A stretch of DNA of 64,000 bases from Streptomyces sp. NBC_01750. Its GTDB lineage: Bacteria; Actinomycetota; Actinomycetes; Streptomycetales; Streptomycetaceae. The DNA is taken from positions 8,186,001 to 8,250,000 of the forward strand of contig NZ_CP109137.1 of the NCBI RefSeq assembly GCF_035918095.1, read 5' to 3'. A program made the position numbers and the translations under genes. Positions 27,742-35,142 of the stretch are shown in pieces (positions within the stretch are counted from its first letter, which is position 1; every line of letters starts with the position of its first letter). Below the pieces are notes generated by a model. It was not told the origin of the DNA. It ran no database searches and saw nothing but the letters and a program-made list of their open reading frames with translations.

Positions 27742-28464
27742 TCAGCCCGCTGCGGCGGACTTCCGCCGGGGGCGGCGCGCTGCGGCGGACTCGGTGTCCT
27801 TGAGGCCCTCCGCCCACAGGGACCGCACATGGCCCAGATGCCGGGTCATGCAGGCTTCGGCGGCCTTGACGTCACCGGCCAGCATCAGGTCGAGGAGCTC
27901 CAGGTGCTCCTCGGCGGACGGCAGCAACTGGTCGCGCTCGTCCAGGGCCGTCAGTCCGTAGAGGCGGGAGCGCTTGCGCAGATCGCCGACCGTCTCGACG
28001 AGACGCTCGTTGCCCGCGAGGCCGAGCAGGGTGAGATGGAACTGGCGGTCGGCCTCCAGGTAGCCGATGAGGTTGTGCTCACGGGCGGCGCGGACGATCT
28101 CTTCGGCCACCGGCCGCAGCGCTTCGAGGTCCTTGCGGGAGGCGCTGCGGGTGATCCGGCCGACCATCGGCACCTCGATCAGGGTGCGGATCTCGGTGTA
28201 CTGGTCGAGGTCGCGCTCATTGACCTCGGTGACCCTGAACCCCTTGTTCCGTACAGGCTCCACGAGGCCTTCGCGGGCCAGGTCGAGCATCGCCTCACGC
28301 ACCGGGGTGGCGGAGACGCCGAAGTCCTCCGCGAGCCCCGGCGCCGAGTAGACCTCGCCCGGGCGGAGTTCGCCGGAAATGAGCGCGGCCCGCAGGGCGT
28401 GGGCCACCTGGTCGCGCAGCCGCTCCCGGGCCGTGATGAGGTTGCGCTGCTTCAGGTGCCCCAT
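27742..28464 (-). CDS. GntR (FadR-type) regulator of the hydroxyproline locus
   Basis: A 240-residue regulator. The winged helix-turn-helix (about residues 14-78: LRDQVAHALRAALISGELRPGEVYSAPGLAEDFGVSATPVREAMLDLAREGLVE) is of the GntR/FadR class. The C-terminal FCD domain (100-210) has the metal-binding His pattern (FHLTL, then EEHLELLDLM and MTRHLGHV). The ATG is preceded by GGAGGGAACACC. It is convergent with the DUF1266 pair and lies next to the hydroxyproline genes, whose promoters share a GTGACAT motif also found in front of this gene, so autoregulation is likely. The ligand is probably hydroxyproline or a pathway intermediate. Confidence 0.9.
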   Translation of the reverse strand: MGHLKQRNLITARERLRDQVAHALRAALISGELRPGEVYSAPGLAEDFGVSATPVREAMLDLAREGLVEPVRNKGFRVTEVNERDLDQYTEIRTLIEVPMVGRITRSASRKDLEALRPVAEEIVRAAREHNLIGYLEADRQFHLTLLGLAGNERLVETVGDLRKRSRLYGLTALDERDQLLPSAEEHLELLDLMLAGDVKAAEACMTRHLGHVRSLWAEGLKDTESAAARRPRRKSAAAG

Positions 28465-28497
28465 GGTGTTCCCTCCGTGCTGCCGCGGATCACCAGG

Positions 28498-28511
28498 GTA
28501 CAATGTCACGT
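28498..28511 (-). promoter_or_regulatory. Candidate GntR operator upstream of the GntR gene
   Basis: The minus strand reads ACGTGACATTGTAC, 34 bases upstream of the regulator start. It shares the GTGACATnnTA core with sites at 30615-30630 and 33539-33552. Function as an operator is inferred. Confidence 0.5.
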
Positions 28512-28666
28512 TGCTTTCGCAGGTGCGCGGGTGTGAGTGCGGCCGCGGCCGGCTCCCGGGGCGCGTGGTCCTGTTCACGCGGTCCGCGGCTGGAGACCTC
28601 GCCCCCGGGCGGCAGGTGGAAGTCGTCGCCGGCGTACGGGGCATTGAACCGGCGAGGCGACGGCGG

Positions 28667-29668
28667 TCACAGCAGGAAACCTCCGGGGAAGGGGTCGTCC
28701 GGGTCGAGGAAGTACTGGGCGGTGCCGGTGATCCAGGCTCGGCCGGTGATCGTGGGCACCACGGCGGGCAGTCCGCCCACGGTGGTCTCCTCGATCAGCC
28801 GACCGGTGAACTCGGTGCCGATGAAAGACTCGTTGACGAAGTCGCGGTGCAGCGGCAGCAGCCCGCGGGCGTGCAGTTGCGCCATCCGGGCGGAGGTGCC
28901 GGTCCCGCAGGGGGAACGGTCGAACCAGCCCGGGTGAATGGCCATGGCATGCCGGGATCGATGCGCGTCCGAGCCGGGTGCGGCGAGATACACGTGCTTG
29001 ACCCCGCCGATTTCCGGCTGCTCCGGGTGGACCGGCCGGTCGGTGGTGTTGATGGCCTCCATGATCGCCAGCCCGGCGGCCAGCAGATCGTCCTTGCGGG
29101 CCCGGTCGAAGGGCAGCCCCAGCGCGTCGAGTTCGACGAAGGCGTAGAAGTTGCCGCCGAAGGCGAGGTCGTAGGTCACTTTCCCGTACCCCGGCGCATC
29201 CACCGTACGGTCCAGGCCCACGCAGAAGGCGGGCACATTGGTGAGGGTGACGGACTGTGCCGCGCCGTCCTCGATGTGGACGTCCACGGAGACCAGACCG
29301 GCCGGGGTGTCGAGGCGGACCCTGGTGACCGGCTCGGTCATGGGCACCATGCCGGTCTCCACCAGAACGGTGGCGACGCCGATGGTGCCGTGTCCGCACA
29401 TCGGCAGCAGTCCGGAGACCTCGATATAGAGGACCCCGTAGTCGGCGTCGGGACGCGTGGGCGGCTGAAGGATCGCGCCGCTCATCGAGGCGTGGCCGCG
29501 GGGTTCGTACATCAAAAGCGTGCGGATGTGGTCCAGGTGCTCGATGAAGTGGAGCCGCCGCTCGGCCATGGTGGCGCCCGGGATGACGCCGACGCCGCCG
29601 GTGATGACGCGGGTGGGCATGCCCTCTGTGTGCGAGTCGACGGCATGGAAGACATTGCGGGTACGCAT
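28667..29668 (-). CDS. 4-hydroxyproline 2-epimerase (proline racemase family)
   Basis: A 333-residue proline-racemase-fold enzyme that converts trans-4-hydroxy-L-proline to cis-4-hydroxy-D-proline. Both catalytic cysteines are present: MCGHGTIG (about residue 90) and SPCGTGTSARMA (about 254). This argues for epimerase rather than trans-3-hydroxyproline dehydratase activity, since dehydratases replace one Cys with Thr. The N-terminal DSHTEGMPTRVITGGV is also a family mark. It lies 17 bases downstream of the deaminase gene in the same operon. Confidence 0.9.
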   Translation of the reverse strand: MRTRNVFHAVDSHTEGMPTRVITGGVGVIPGATMAERRLHFIEHLDHIRTLLMYEPRGHASMSGAILQPPTRPDADYGVLYIEVSGLLPMCGHGTIGVATVLVETGMVPMTEPVTRVRLDTPAGLVSVDVHIEDGAAQSVTLTNVPAFCVGLDRTVDAPGYGKVTYDLAFGGNFYAFVELDALGLPFDRARKDDLLAAGLAIMEAINTTDRPVHPEQPEIGGVKHVYLAAPGSDAHRSRHAMAIHPGWFDRSPCGTGTSARMAQLHARGLLPLHRDFVNESFIGTEFTGRLIEETTVGGLPAVVPTITGRAWITGTAQYFLDPDDPFPGGFLL

Positions 29669-29685
29669 GCGTGGGCCCCAAGTGG

Positions 29686-30594
29686 TCAGTGGTGACCGTC
29701 GGCGACGGCCTTCTCGGTGGCGGCGCGCACCGCGGCCTCGACGGCGCCGGTGAGCGGGAAACGTGGCGGTCGGACCGGCCCGCCGCGACGGCCGGCGATG
29801 TCCATGGACAGCTTGATGGACTGGACGAACTCGGCCTTGGAGTCCCAGCGCAGCAGTGAGTGCAGGGACTTGTAGAGGGGCAGTGCGATGTCGAGGTCGC
29901 CTGCGGCGGCGGCGTGGTAGAGCTCTGTGCAGGTGGCCGGGAAGGCGTTCGGGTAGCCGGCGATCCAGCCGACGGCTCCGGCTACGGCGAGTTCGAGCAG
30001 GACGTCGTCGGCGCCGGCCAACAGGTCGAGGTCGGGGGTGAGTTCGGCGATCTGGTAGGCGCGGCGGACATCGCCGCTGAACTCCTTCACGGCGACGATG
30101 CTGCCGTCGCTGTGCAGTCGGGCGAGCAGCTCGGGGGTGAGGTCGACCCTTGTGTCGTAGGGGTTGTTGTACGCGACGACCGGCAGTCCGCCCCGGGCGA
30201 CCTCCGCGTAGTGGGCGCGTACGGCACGGTCTTCGGCGCGGTATGCGTTGGGCGGCAGCAGCAGGACCGAGCCGGCCCCGGCCTCGGCCGCCTGGTCGGC
30301 CCAGCGGCGGGCCCCGGTGCTGCCGTAGGCGGCGACACCGGGCATGACCCGGGCTCCGTCACCGGCGGCATCCACGGCGACGCGGACGACGCGGGCGCGC
30401 TCGTCGTCGGTGAGTGTCTGGTACTCGCCGAGGGAGCCGTTGGGTACGACGCCGTCGCAGCCGCTCGCGATGAGCCATGCGACATGCTCGGCGTACGCGT
30501 CGAAGTCGACGGAGAGGTCGTCGCGCAGCGGGAGGGCGGTGGCGACCATGATGCCGCGCCACGGGTGGGCGCTGCTCCAGGAGTGGGAGGTCAT
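29686..30594 (-). CDS. 1-pyrroline-4-hydroxy-2-carboxylate deaminase (DapA family)
   Basis: A 302-residue TIM-barrel aldolase/lyase of the DapA family. The N-terminal GSLGEYQTLTDDERARV and the active-site YNNP motif (YNNPYDTR, about residue 143) are present. The Schiff-base lysine is in VAVKEFSGD (about 172). In this genomic setting it fits the deaminase that converts pyrroline-4-hydroxy-2-carboxylate to alpha-ketoglutarate semialdehyde. The ATG at 30594 is preceded by a GAAGGGGA-type site. It is 75 bases downstream of the dehydrogenase subunit, and that gap holds a candidate operator, so a second promoter is possible. Confidence 0.87.
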   Translation of the reverse strand: MTSHSWSSAHPWRGIMVATALPLRDDLSVDFDAYAEHVAWLIASGCDGVVPNGSLGEYQTLTDDERARVVRVAVDAAGDGARVMPGVAAYGSTGARRWADQAAEAGAGSVLLLPPNAYRAEDRAVRAHYAEVARGGLPVVAYNNPYDTRVDLTPELLARLHSDGSIVAVKEFSGDVRRAYQIAELTPDLDLLAGADDVLLELAVAGAVGWIAGYPNAFPATCTELYHAAAAGDLDIALPLYKSLHSLLRWDSKAEFVQSIKLSMDIAGRRGGPVRPPRFPLTGAVEAAVRAATEKAVADGHH

Positions 30595-30614
30595 GAAGGA
30601 TCCCCTTCGATGAG

Positions 30615-30630
30615 GTGTGACATTTTATTA
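30615..30630 (+). promoter_or_regulatory. Candidate GntR operator in the deaminase promoter
   Basis: GTGTGACATTTTATTA lies 21 bases upstream of the deaminase start and matches the GTGACATnnTA core of the other two sites in this locus. The surrounding ATTTTATTAA is unusually AT-rich for this genome, as expected for a promoter. Confidence 0.5.
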
Positions 30631-30668
30631 AGGCTCCTACGGGGCGTGCAAGGGTTCGCGGAGTTGGT

Positions 30669-32060
30669 TCAGTCGGTGGGGTCGAGCCCGCTCAGTACAC
30701 CGAGGGGGACGGGAGTGGCGAGCGGCCGGCGTTCGGGGGACTCGGTTCCGCCGGCGAGGCAGGCCACGGCCTGGCCGCACATACGGCCCTGGCACCAGCC
30801 CATGCCCGCGCGCGTCATGAGTTTGACACTGCGCGTGTCCCGGGCACCGAGCTCGTCCACGGCTGTACGGATCCGGCCCGCGGTGACCTCCTCGCAGCGG
30901 CAGACCTCGGTGTCGTCGGTGAGCCAGCCGGGCCAACCCGGACCGGGAGCGTGGGCTGCGCCCATCGCGTCGGCGAAGGCGCGCATCCGGGCCCGGCGGC
31001 GGCGCAGCGCCGCGGTGACGGCCGGTGCTCCGCACAGCCGTGCCGCGATCGCCCGAGCCGCCAGTTCCCCCTCCGTCAACGCCAGTTGGGCACCGCCGAT
31101 GCCTCCGGCCTCCCCCGCGGCCCAGACGCCGGACACCGAGGTCTCCAGGTTCCCGTCCAGGGCGAGGGCAAAGGTGGCGTCCGGTGTCCGCAGGGCGGCG
31201 CAGCCGAGGCCGGTGGCGAGTTCGATCCGGGGCACGAGACCGTGCCCCACGGCGAGGGCGTCGCAGGTGATCCGGCGGCCCGTGCCGGGCAGTGGCCGCC
31301 AGTCCCGGTCGAGCCGGGAGACGGTGACGGCTTCCACCCGGTCGGTACCGTGCACTTCGGTGACCGCTCTGCCGGTGCGCACCCGGACCCCGTGGCGCAG
31401 CAGGGCCGCGCCGTGGAGCAGGGCCTCCCTGAACTTGCCCGGGTTGGTGCCGAGGGCGCGTGGCCGGCGCGCGTATCCGAGGTACCGGGACGCCTCCACC
31501 ACCTCCGGTACACGCGCCCCCGCGGTGGCCAGCGATGAGGCCACGGCGAGCAGCAGGGGCCCGCTTCCGGCCACGACGATCCGTCTGCCGGGCAGCACCA
31601 GCCCCTCCTTGAGCATGGCCTGTGCCCCGCCGGCACCGACGACGCCGGGCAAGGTCCAGCCGGGGAAGGGGAGTTGTCGCTCATACGCCCCGGTGGCGAG
31701 CAGTACTGCCCGGGCGCGTACCCGCACGGGCCGCTCTCCGTCCCCGTCGTCCCCGGTCACGGCATGCACGTCCCACAGATCCTGGCCCTGGGTCACTGTC
31801 CAGACATGGTGCGCGGCGAGATGGTGGGCGCCGCAGTGTGCGAGCCGACGCCGCAACCGGGTGAACGTCGCCCAGTCGTGGTGCAGCCTGTCGGGGCGTA
31901 CGGCGCCGAGCGCGGGGTCGGGGTGCCGGTAGAACTGTCCGCCCGTCCGGGCCTGCGAATCCAGCAGGGCGACACGCAGCCCCAGTTCGGCAGCGGTCAC
32001 AGCGCCTGCGAGACCGGCGGCCCCTGCTCCGATCACCGCGAGGTCGTACCGATCAGCCAT
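30669..32060 (-). CDS. D-hydroxyproline dehydrogenase alpha subunit (HcnB-like)
   Basis: A 463-residue FAD/NAD-binding subunit. The N-terminal dinucleotide fold has VIGAGAAGLAGAVTAAELGL and GGQFYRHP; a second Rossmann motif is VVAGSGPLLLAVASSLA (about 178-195). The C-terminal BFD-like iron-sulfur region has VCRCEEVT and WCQGRMCGQ. This domain order matches the alpha subunit of the HcnABC/OoxA type amino-acid dehydrogenases. It overlaps the small 2Fe-2S subunit gene by eight bases. With that subunit and the FAD subunit it forms an electron-transfer complex delivering electrons to the respiratory chain. Confidence 0.85.
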   Translation of the reverse strand: MADRYDLAVIGAGAAGLAGAVTAAELGLRVALLDSQARTGGQFYRHPDPALGAVRPDRLHHDWATFTRLRRRLAHCGAHHLAAHHVWTVTQGQDLWDVHAVTGDDGDGERPVRVRARAVLLATGAYERQLPFPGWTLPGVVGAGGAQAMLKEGLVLPGRRIVVAGSGPLLLAVASSLATAGARVPEVVEASRYLGYARRPRALGTNPGKFREALLHGAALLRHGVRVRTGRAVTEVHGTDRVEAVTVSRLDRDWRPLPGTGRRITCDALAVGHGLVPRIELATGLGCAALRTPDATFALALDGNLETSVSGVWAAGEAGGIGGAQLALTEGELAARAIAARLCGAPAVTAALRRRRARMRAFADAMGAAHAPGPGWPGWLTDDTEVCRCEEVTAGRIRTAVDELGARDTRSVKLMTRAGMGWCQGRMCGQAVACLAGGTESPERRPLATPVPLGVLSGLDPTD

Positions 32061-32352
32061 GGCCGTGCCCCTCCTGTGTGATGACGGCGTCCCCGGGCCG
32101 GGCCGGCACGAGACAGGCCCGCCGGTTGGGCTGCCCGTTGATGGTGGCCAGGCAGTCGAAGCACTGGCCGATCCCGCAGAACGCGCCGCGCGGACGGTTC
32201 CCGGTCCGGGTGGTTCGCCAGGCGAGGATGCCGGCGCCCCACAGGGCGGCGGCGACGGACTGCCCGGCCAGGGCGGTGACGGGGTGCCCGTCCATGGTGA
32301 TGTCGAACGACACCCGGGCCGTTGCGTGGACGAGTTCCGCGGGGGTGCGCAT
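32053..32352 (-). CDS. D-hydroxyproline dehydrogenase 2Fe-2S subunit (HcnA-like)
   Basis: A 99-residue ferredoxin-like subunit. The cysteines lie in CGIGQCFDC and RRAC, the plant-type 2Fe-2S pattern (C-x4-C-x2-C-xn-C), in a beta-grasp fold. This is the standard small subunit of HcnABC-type dehydrogenases. ATG 32352 was chosen for AGGAAAGGA upstream. A GTG at 32388 would overlap the previous stop by four bases and add 12 residues, so it remains possible. Confidence 0.85.
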   Translation of the reverse strand: MRTPAELVHATARVSFDITMDGHPVTALAGQSVAAALWGAGILAWRTTRTGNRPRGAFCGIGQCFDCLATINGQPNRRACLVPARPGDAVITQEGHGHG

Positions 32353-32384
32353 GCTGGTCCTTTCCTGCCGCGAAGCGTGTGCGG

Positions 32385-33533
32385 TCACCGCGGGTCTCCG
32401 AAGCGGTCCGGGGCGAAGGGGTGTGTATCCATGGGGAGTTCGCCGCCCGTCAGGACGGTCGTGACGAGCAGGCCCGTGGCCGGGGCCAGGCCGATGCCCG
32501 CGCCTTCGTGGCCGCAGGCGTGGAGGAGGCCCGGAACCCTGGGGTCGGGGCCGATGGCGGGGAGGTGGTCGGGCAGGTACGGGCGGAAGCCCGCGTATGT
32601 GCGCATCGCGCGTACGCCCGCCAGTACCGGGAAGAGGCTGGTCGCCTGTGCGGCCAGGCGGTGCAGGGCGTCCACCGAGAGCGAACGGTCGAAGCCGACC
32701 CGTTCGCGGCTCGCTCCGATCAGGATGGGGCCCGCCGGGGTGCCCTCGACCACGGCCGAGGTCTGGAGCCCGGCCGAACCGCTGGCCACATCAGCCACAT
32801 AGTCCGCCGCGTACACCTTGTGCCGCACCAGGCGCGGGACGGGCTCCGTGACGAGGACGAAGCCCCGCCGGGGCAGGACAGGGAGCGGAACACCCGCCAT
32901 GTCGGCCACCGAACTTCCCCAGGTGCCCGCCGCGTTGACGACATACGGGGCGTGCAGGTCCCCGGAGGCGGTCCGCACGCCCCGAATCCCGCCCGAGGAT
33001 CCTGTGAGGATCCCGGTGACCTCCTCACCGAGGCGCACACCGGCGCCGGAGGCGTGCAGCAGATGTGCCGCCGCGAGCGCGGGCTGGACCTGTGCGTCCT
33101 GAGGATAGTGGACCGCTCCCGCCAGTCCCCGCGCCAGGTGCGGCTCCAGTTCGTGCAGCGAGGCGCCAGGTACGTCCATGGCTTCGACCCCGGCCGCCGA
33201 CTGCGTCGCGGCGAACTCTCTCAGCGCGGTCAGCCGGTTCTCGTCGTTGGCCACGACGAGTCCGCCCTTGGCCTCGAACTCGACCTCCCGGGGGAGCACT
33301 TCGGCGAGCTCACGCCACAGTGCGGCGGACAGCAACGCCAGTTCCAGTTCGGGGCCGGGCTCCTTGTCGGAGACGAGCAGATTGCCTTCACCCGCACCGG
33401 TCGTGCCACCCGCGACGGGGCCGCGGTCGATCACGGTGACGGCGAGGCCGGACCGGGCGGCGTAGTAGGCGCAGGCCGCGCCGATCACCCCGGCCCCGAT
33501 GACGACGACGTCCGGGGATTTTCCTGTGGGCAC
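32385..33533 (-). CDS. D-hydroxyproline dehydrogenase beta subunit (HcnC-like FAD oxidoreductase)
   Basis: A 382-residue DAO-type flavoprotein. VVVIGAGVIGAACAYYAARSG (about 8-28) is the FAD-binding fold, and a C-terminal GHEGAGIGLAPATG closes the FAD site. It is the catalytic subunit oxidising cis-4-hydroxy-D-proline to the pyrroline. GTG 33533 has no clear ribosome site; TATTAC lies a few bases upstream on the minus strand, so a leaderless start is likely. It is first in the dehydrogenase operon. The candidate GntR operator overlaps this promoter. Confidence 0.87.
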   Translation of the reverse strand: MPTGKSPDVVVIGAGVIGAACAYYAARSGLAVTVIDRGPVAGGTTGAGEGNLLVSDKEPGPELELALLSAALWRELAEVLPREVEFEAKGGLVVANDENRLTALREFAATQSAAGVEAMDVPGASLHELEPHLARGLAGAVHYPQDAQVQPALAAAHLLHASGAGVRLGEEVTGILTGSSGGIRGVRTASGDLHAPYVVNAAGTWGSSVADMAGVPLPVLPRRGFVLVTEPVPRLVRHKVYAADYVADVASGSAGLQTSAVVEGTPAGPILIGASRERVGFDRSLSVDALHRLAAQATSLFPVLAGVRAMRTYAGFRPYLPDHLPAIGPDPRVPGLLHACGHEGAGIGLAPATGLLVTTVLTGGELPMDTHPFAPDRFGDPR

Positions 33534-33538
33534 AGGAG

Positions 33539-33552
33539 TAATATGTCACATG
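33539..33552 (-). promoter_or_regulatory. Candidate GntR operator overlapping the dehydrogenase promoter
   Basis: The minus strand reads CATGTGACATATTA, six bases upstream of GTG 33533. It contains the GTGACATnnTA core and covers the likely -10 region (TATTAC), a position suited to repression. It sits between the dehydrogenase operon and the aminopeptidase 3' end. Confidence 0.55.
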
Positions 33553-33607
33553 GCATTTTCTCTGCCAAGGTCCCGCAGAAGACCGGCCGGACGCCCGCCA
33601 TGGGAAG

Positions 33608-34972
33608 TCAGCCGTTGAGGAGCGCGCCCATCCAGGACTCGATCCCGTCGGGCGTCCGCGGCAGCGCGCCGGACATCAGCCGTGCACCCTCCTTGGTGAT
33701 CACGAGGTTGTCCTCGATCCGTACTCCGATGCCGCGCAGTTCGGCCGGTAGTGTCTCGTCGTCCGGCTGGAAGTACAGGCCCGGCTCGACGGTGAGTACA
33801 TTCCCCTCTTCCAGTACACCGTCCAGATATGTGTCGGCGCGGGCCTGCGCGCAGTCGTGGACGTCGAGTCCGAGCATGTGACCGCTGCTGCAGAGGGTGT
33901 AGCGCCGGTGCAGATCGCCCTCCGGGCTCTTCAGAACGCCCCACTCGGCCAGTCCTTCGGCGATCACCCGCATGCCTGCCCGGTGGAAGTCCCGGAAGCT
34001 CGCTCCGGGCCTGAGCGCGGCCATGCCCGCTTCCTGGGCGGCCAGCACCAGCTCGTAGACCTGGAGTTGGAGGAACGAGAAGCGCCCGGACAGCGGAAGG
34101 GTGCGGGTGATGTCGGCGGTGTAGAGGGAGTCGGTCTCCACGCCCGCATCGAGCAGCAGCAGCTTCCGCGGGTCCAGCGCGCCGTCGTTGCGTATCCAGT
34201 GAAGTACGCAGGCGTGCGCGCCGGATGCCGCGATGGTGTCGTAACCCGTACCGTTTCCCTCGGCGCGGGCGCGCAGGCCGAAGACCCCCTCGATCCAGCG
34301 CTCGCCGCGCGGATGGGAGAGCGCTCGCGGCAGCGCCCTGACAACGTCTTCGAAACCGGACGCGGTGTGGTCGACGGCCTGCTGGAGCTGGCCCACCTCC
34401 CAGGCGTCCTTGATCAGCCGCAATTCGCTCAGCACGGAGGCGAGTTCGGCGTTGTGTGACGCGTCGCGGCCGGGGGGCAGCTTTCGGTACGCGTCCAGGT
34501 GCTCGCAGCGGATACCGGTCATTCGCTCCGCCTCGCCGAGGTCGGGCCGCCGGCCGACCCAGAACTCGCCGTAGCGGCGGTCCCGGTAGAACTCCTCGCC
34601 GTTGTCGCGCGGGGAGCGGGGCCGGACATACAGCACGGCTTCGTGGCCGCTCGGCCCCGACGGCTCCAGCACCAGTACATGTCCCGACTGGTCCTCGCCG
34701 GTCAGTCCGGTCAGCCAGGCATACGCGCTGTGCGGGCGGAACCGGTAGTCGCAGTCGTTGGAGCGGACCTTGAGCCCACCCGCGGGAATCAGCAGTCGCT
34801 CGCCCGGAAAGCGGGCGGACAGCCGGGCACGGCGGGAGGGGGTGAACCGGGCGGCGGGCAGTAGGAGTTCGCCGGACAGCGGGCCGGCGGCCCAGTCATG
34901 GGTCATGAAGGCCTGGAACTCTGCGGAAGGCGTCAGGTCGTGGCTTCCGGTGCGGAGCGCCTGTTCGGTCAT
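33608..34972 (-). CDS. Xaa-Pro aminopeptidase (M24 family)
   Basis: A 454-residue M24B peptidase with the pita-bread metal site: LLLDAGVETDSLYTADITRTLP (two Asp ligands, about residues 272-285), HMLGLDVHD (His, about 363), VEPGLYF (Glu, about 394) and GVRIEDNLVI (Glu, about 418). The aminopeptidase-P N-terminal domain occupies the first 170 residues. It removes residues preceding proline or hydroxyproline, a step needed to use collagen peptides. Convergent context and distance (75 bases) place it just upstream of the dehydrogenase operon on the same strand, so it may be co-transcribed or separately promoted. It is divergent from the collagenase gene. Confidence 0.9.
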   Translation of the reverse strand: MTEQALRTGSHDLTPSAEFQAFMTHDWAAGPLSGELLLPAARFTPSRRARLSARFPGERLLIPAGGLKVRSNDCDYRFRPHSAYAWLTGLTGEDQSGHVLVLEPSGPSGHEAVLYVRPRSPRDNGEEFYRDRRYGEFWVGRRPDLGEAERMTGIRCEHLDAYRKLPPGRDASHNAELASVLSELRLIKDAWEVGQLQQAVDHTASGFEDVVRALPRALSHPRGERWIEGVFGLRARAEGNGTGYDTIAASGAHACVLHWIRNDGALDPRKLLLLDAGVETDSLYTADITRTLPLSGRFSFLQLQVYELVLAAQEAGMAALRPGASFRDFHRAGMRVIAEGLAEWGVLKSPEGDLHRRYTLCSSGHMLGLDVHDCAQARADTYLDGVLEEGNVLTVEPGLYFQPDDETLPAELRGIGVRIEDNLVITKEGARLMSGALPRTPDGIESWMGALLNG

Positions 34973-35030
34973 CGGATTCGTCTCCCTGGGACAAGGTTCC
35001 GGAGAAGTGGGGTGTGCACAGGGGTTGTCA

Positions 35031-35045
35031 GTGCAATTTCACATT
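35031..35045 (-). promoter_or_regulatory. Weak match to the GntR motif in the collagenase/aminopeptidase divergent region
   Basis: The minus strand of this 15-base stretch contains TGTGAAATTGCA, matching TGTGACATTGTA at 10 of 12 positions. It lies about 60 bases from the aminopeptidase start and about 100 from the collagenase start. Operator function is speculative. Confidence 0.3.
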
Positions 35046-35142
35046 ACTACGTTACGCATCACATGGCGGTAGGCGGGTCTCTCTCCTCAACTACCGCCTG
35101 TGACACGGCACTTCATCCCCAAACCCCCCTCAGGAGACATCG

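Noticed and set aside
28667..29668. trans-3-hydroxy-L-proline dehydratase instead of epimerase
   Set aside because: Both catalytic cysteines are present (MCGHG and SPCGTG); dehydratases of this family replace one of them with threonine.
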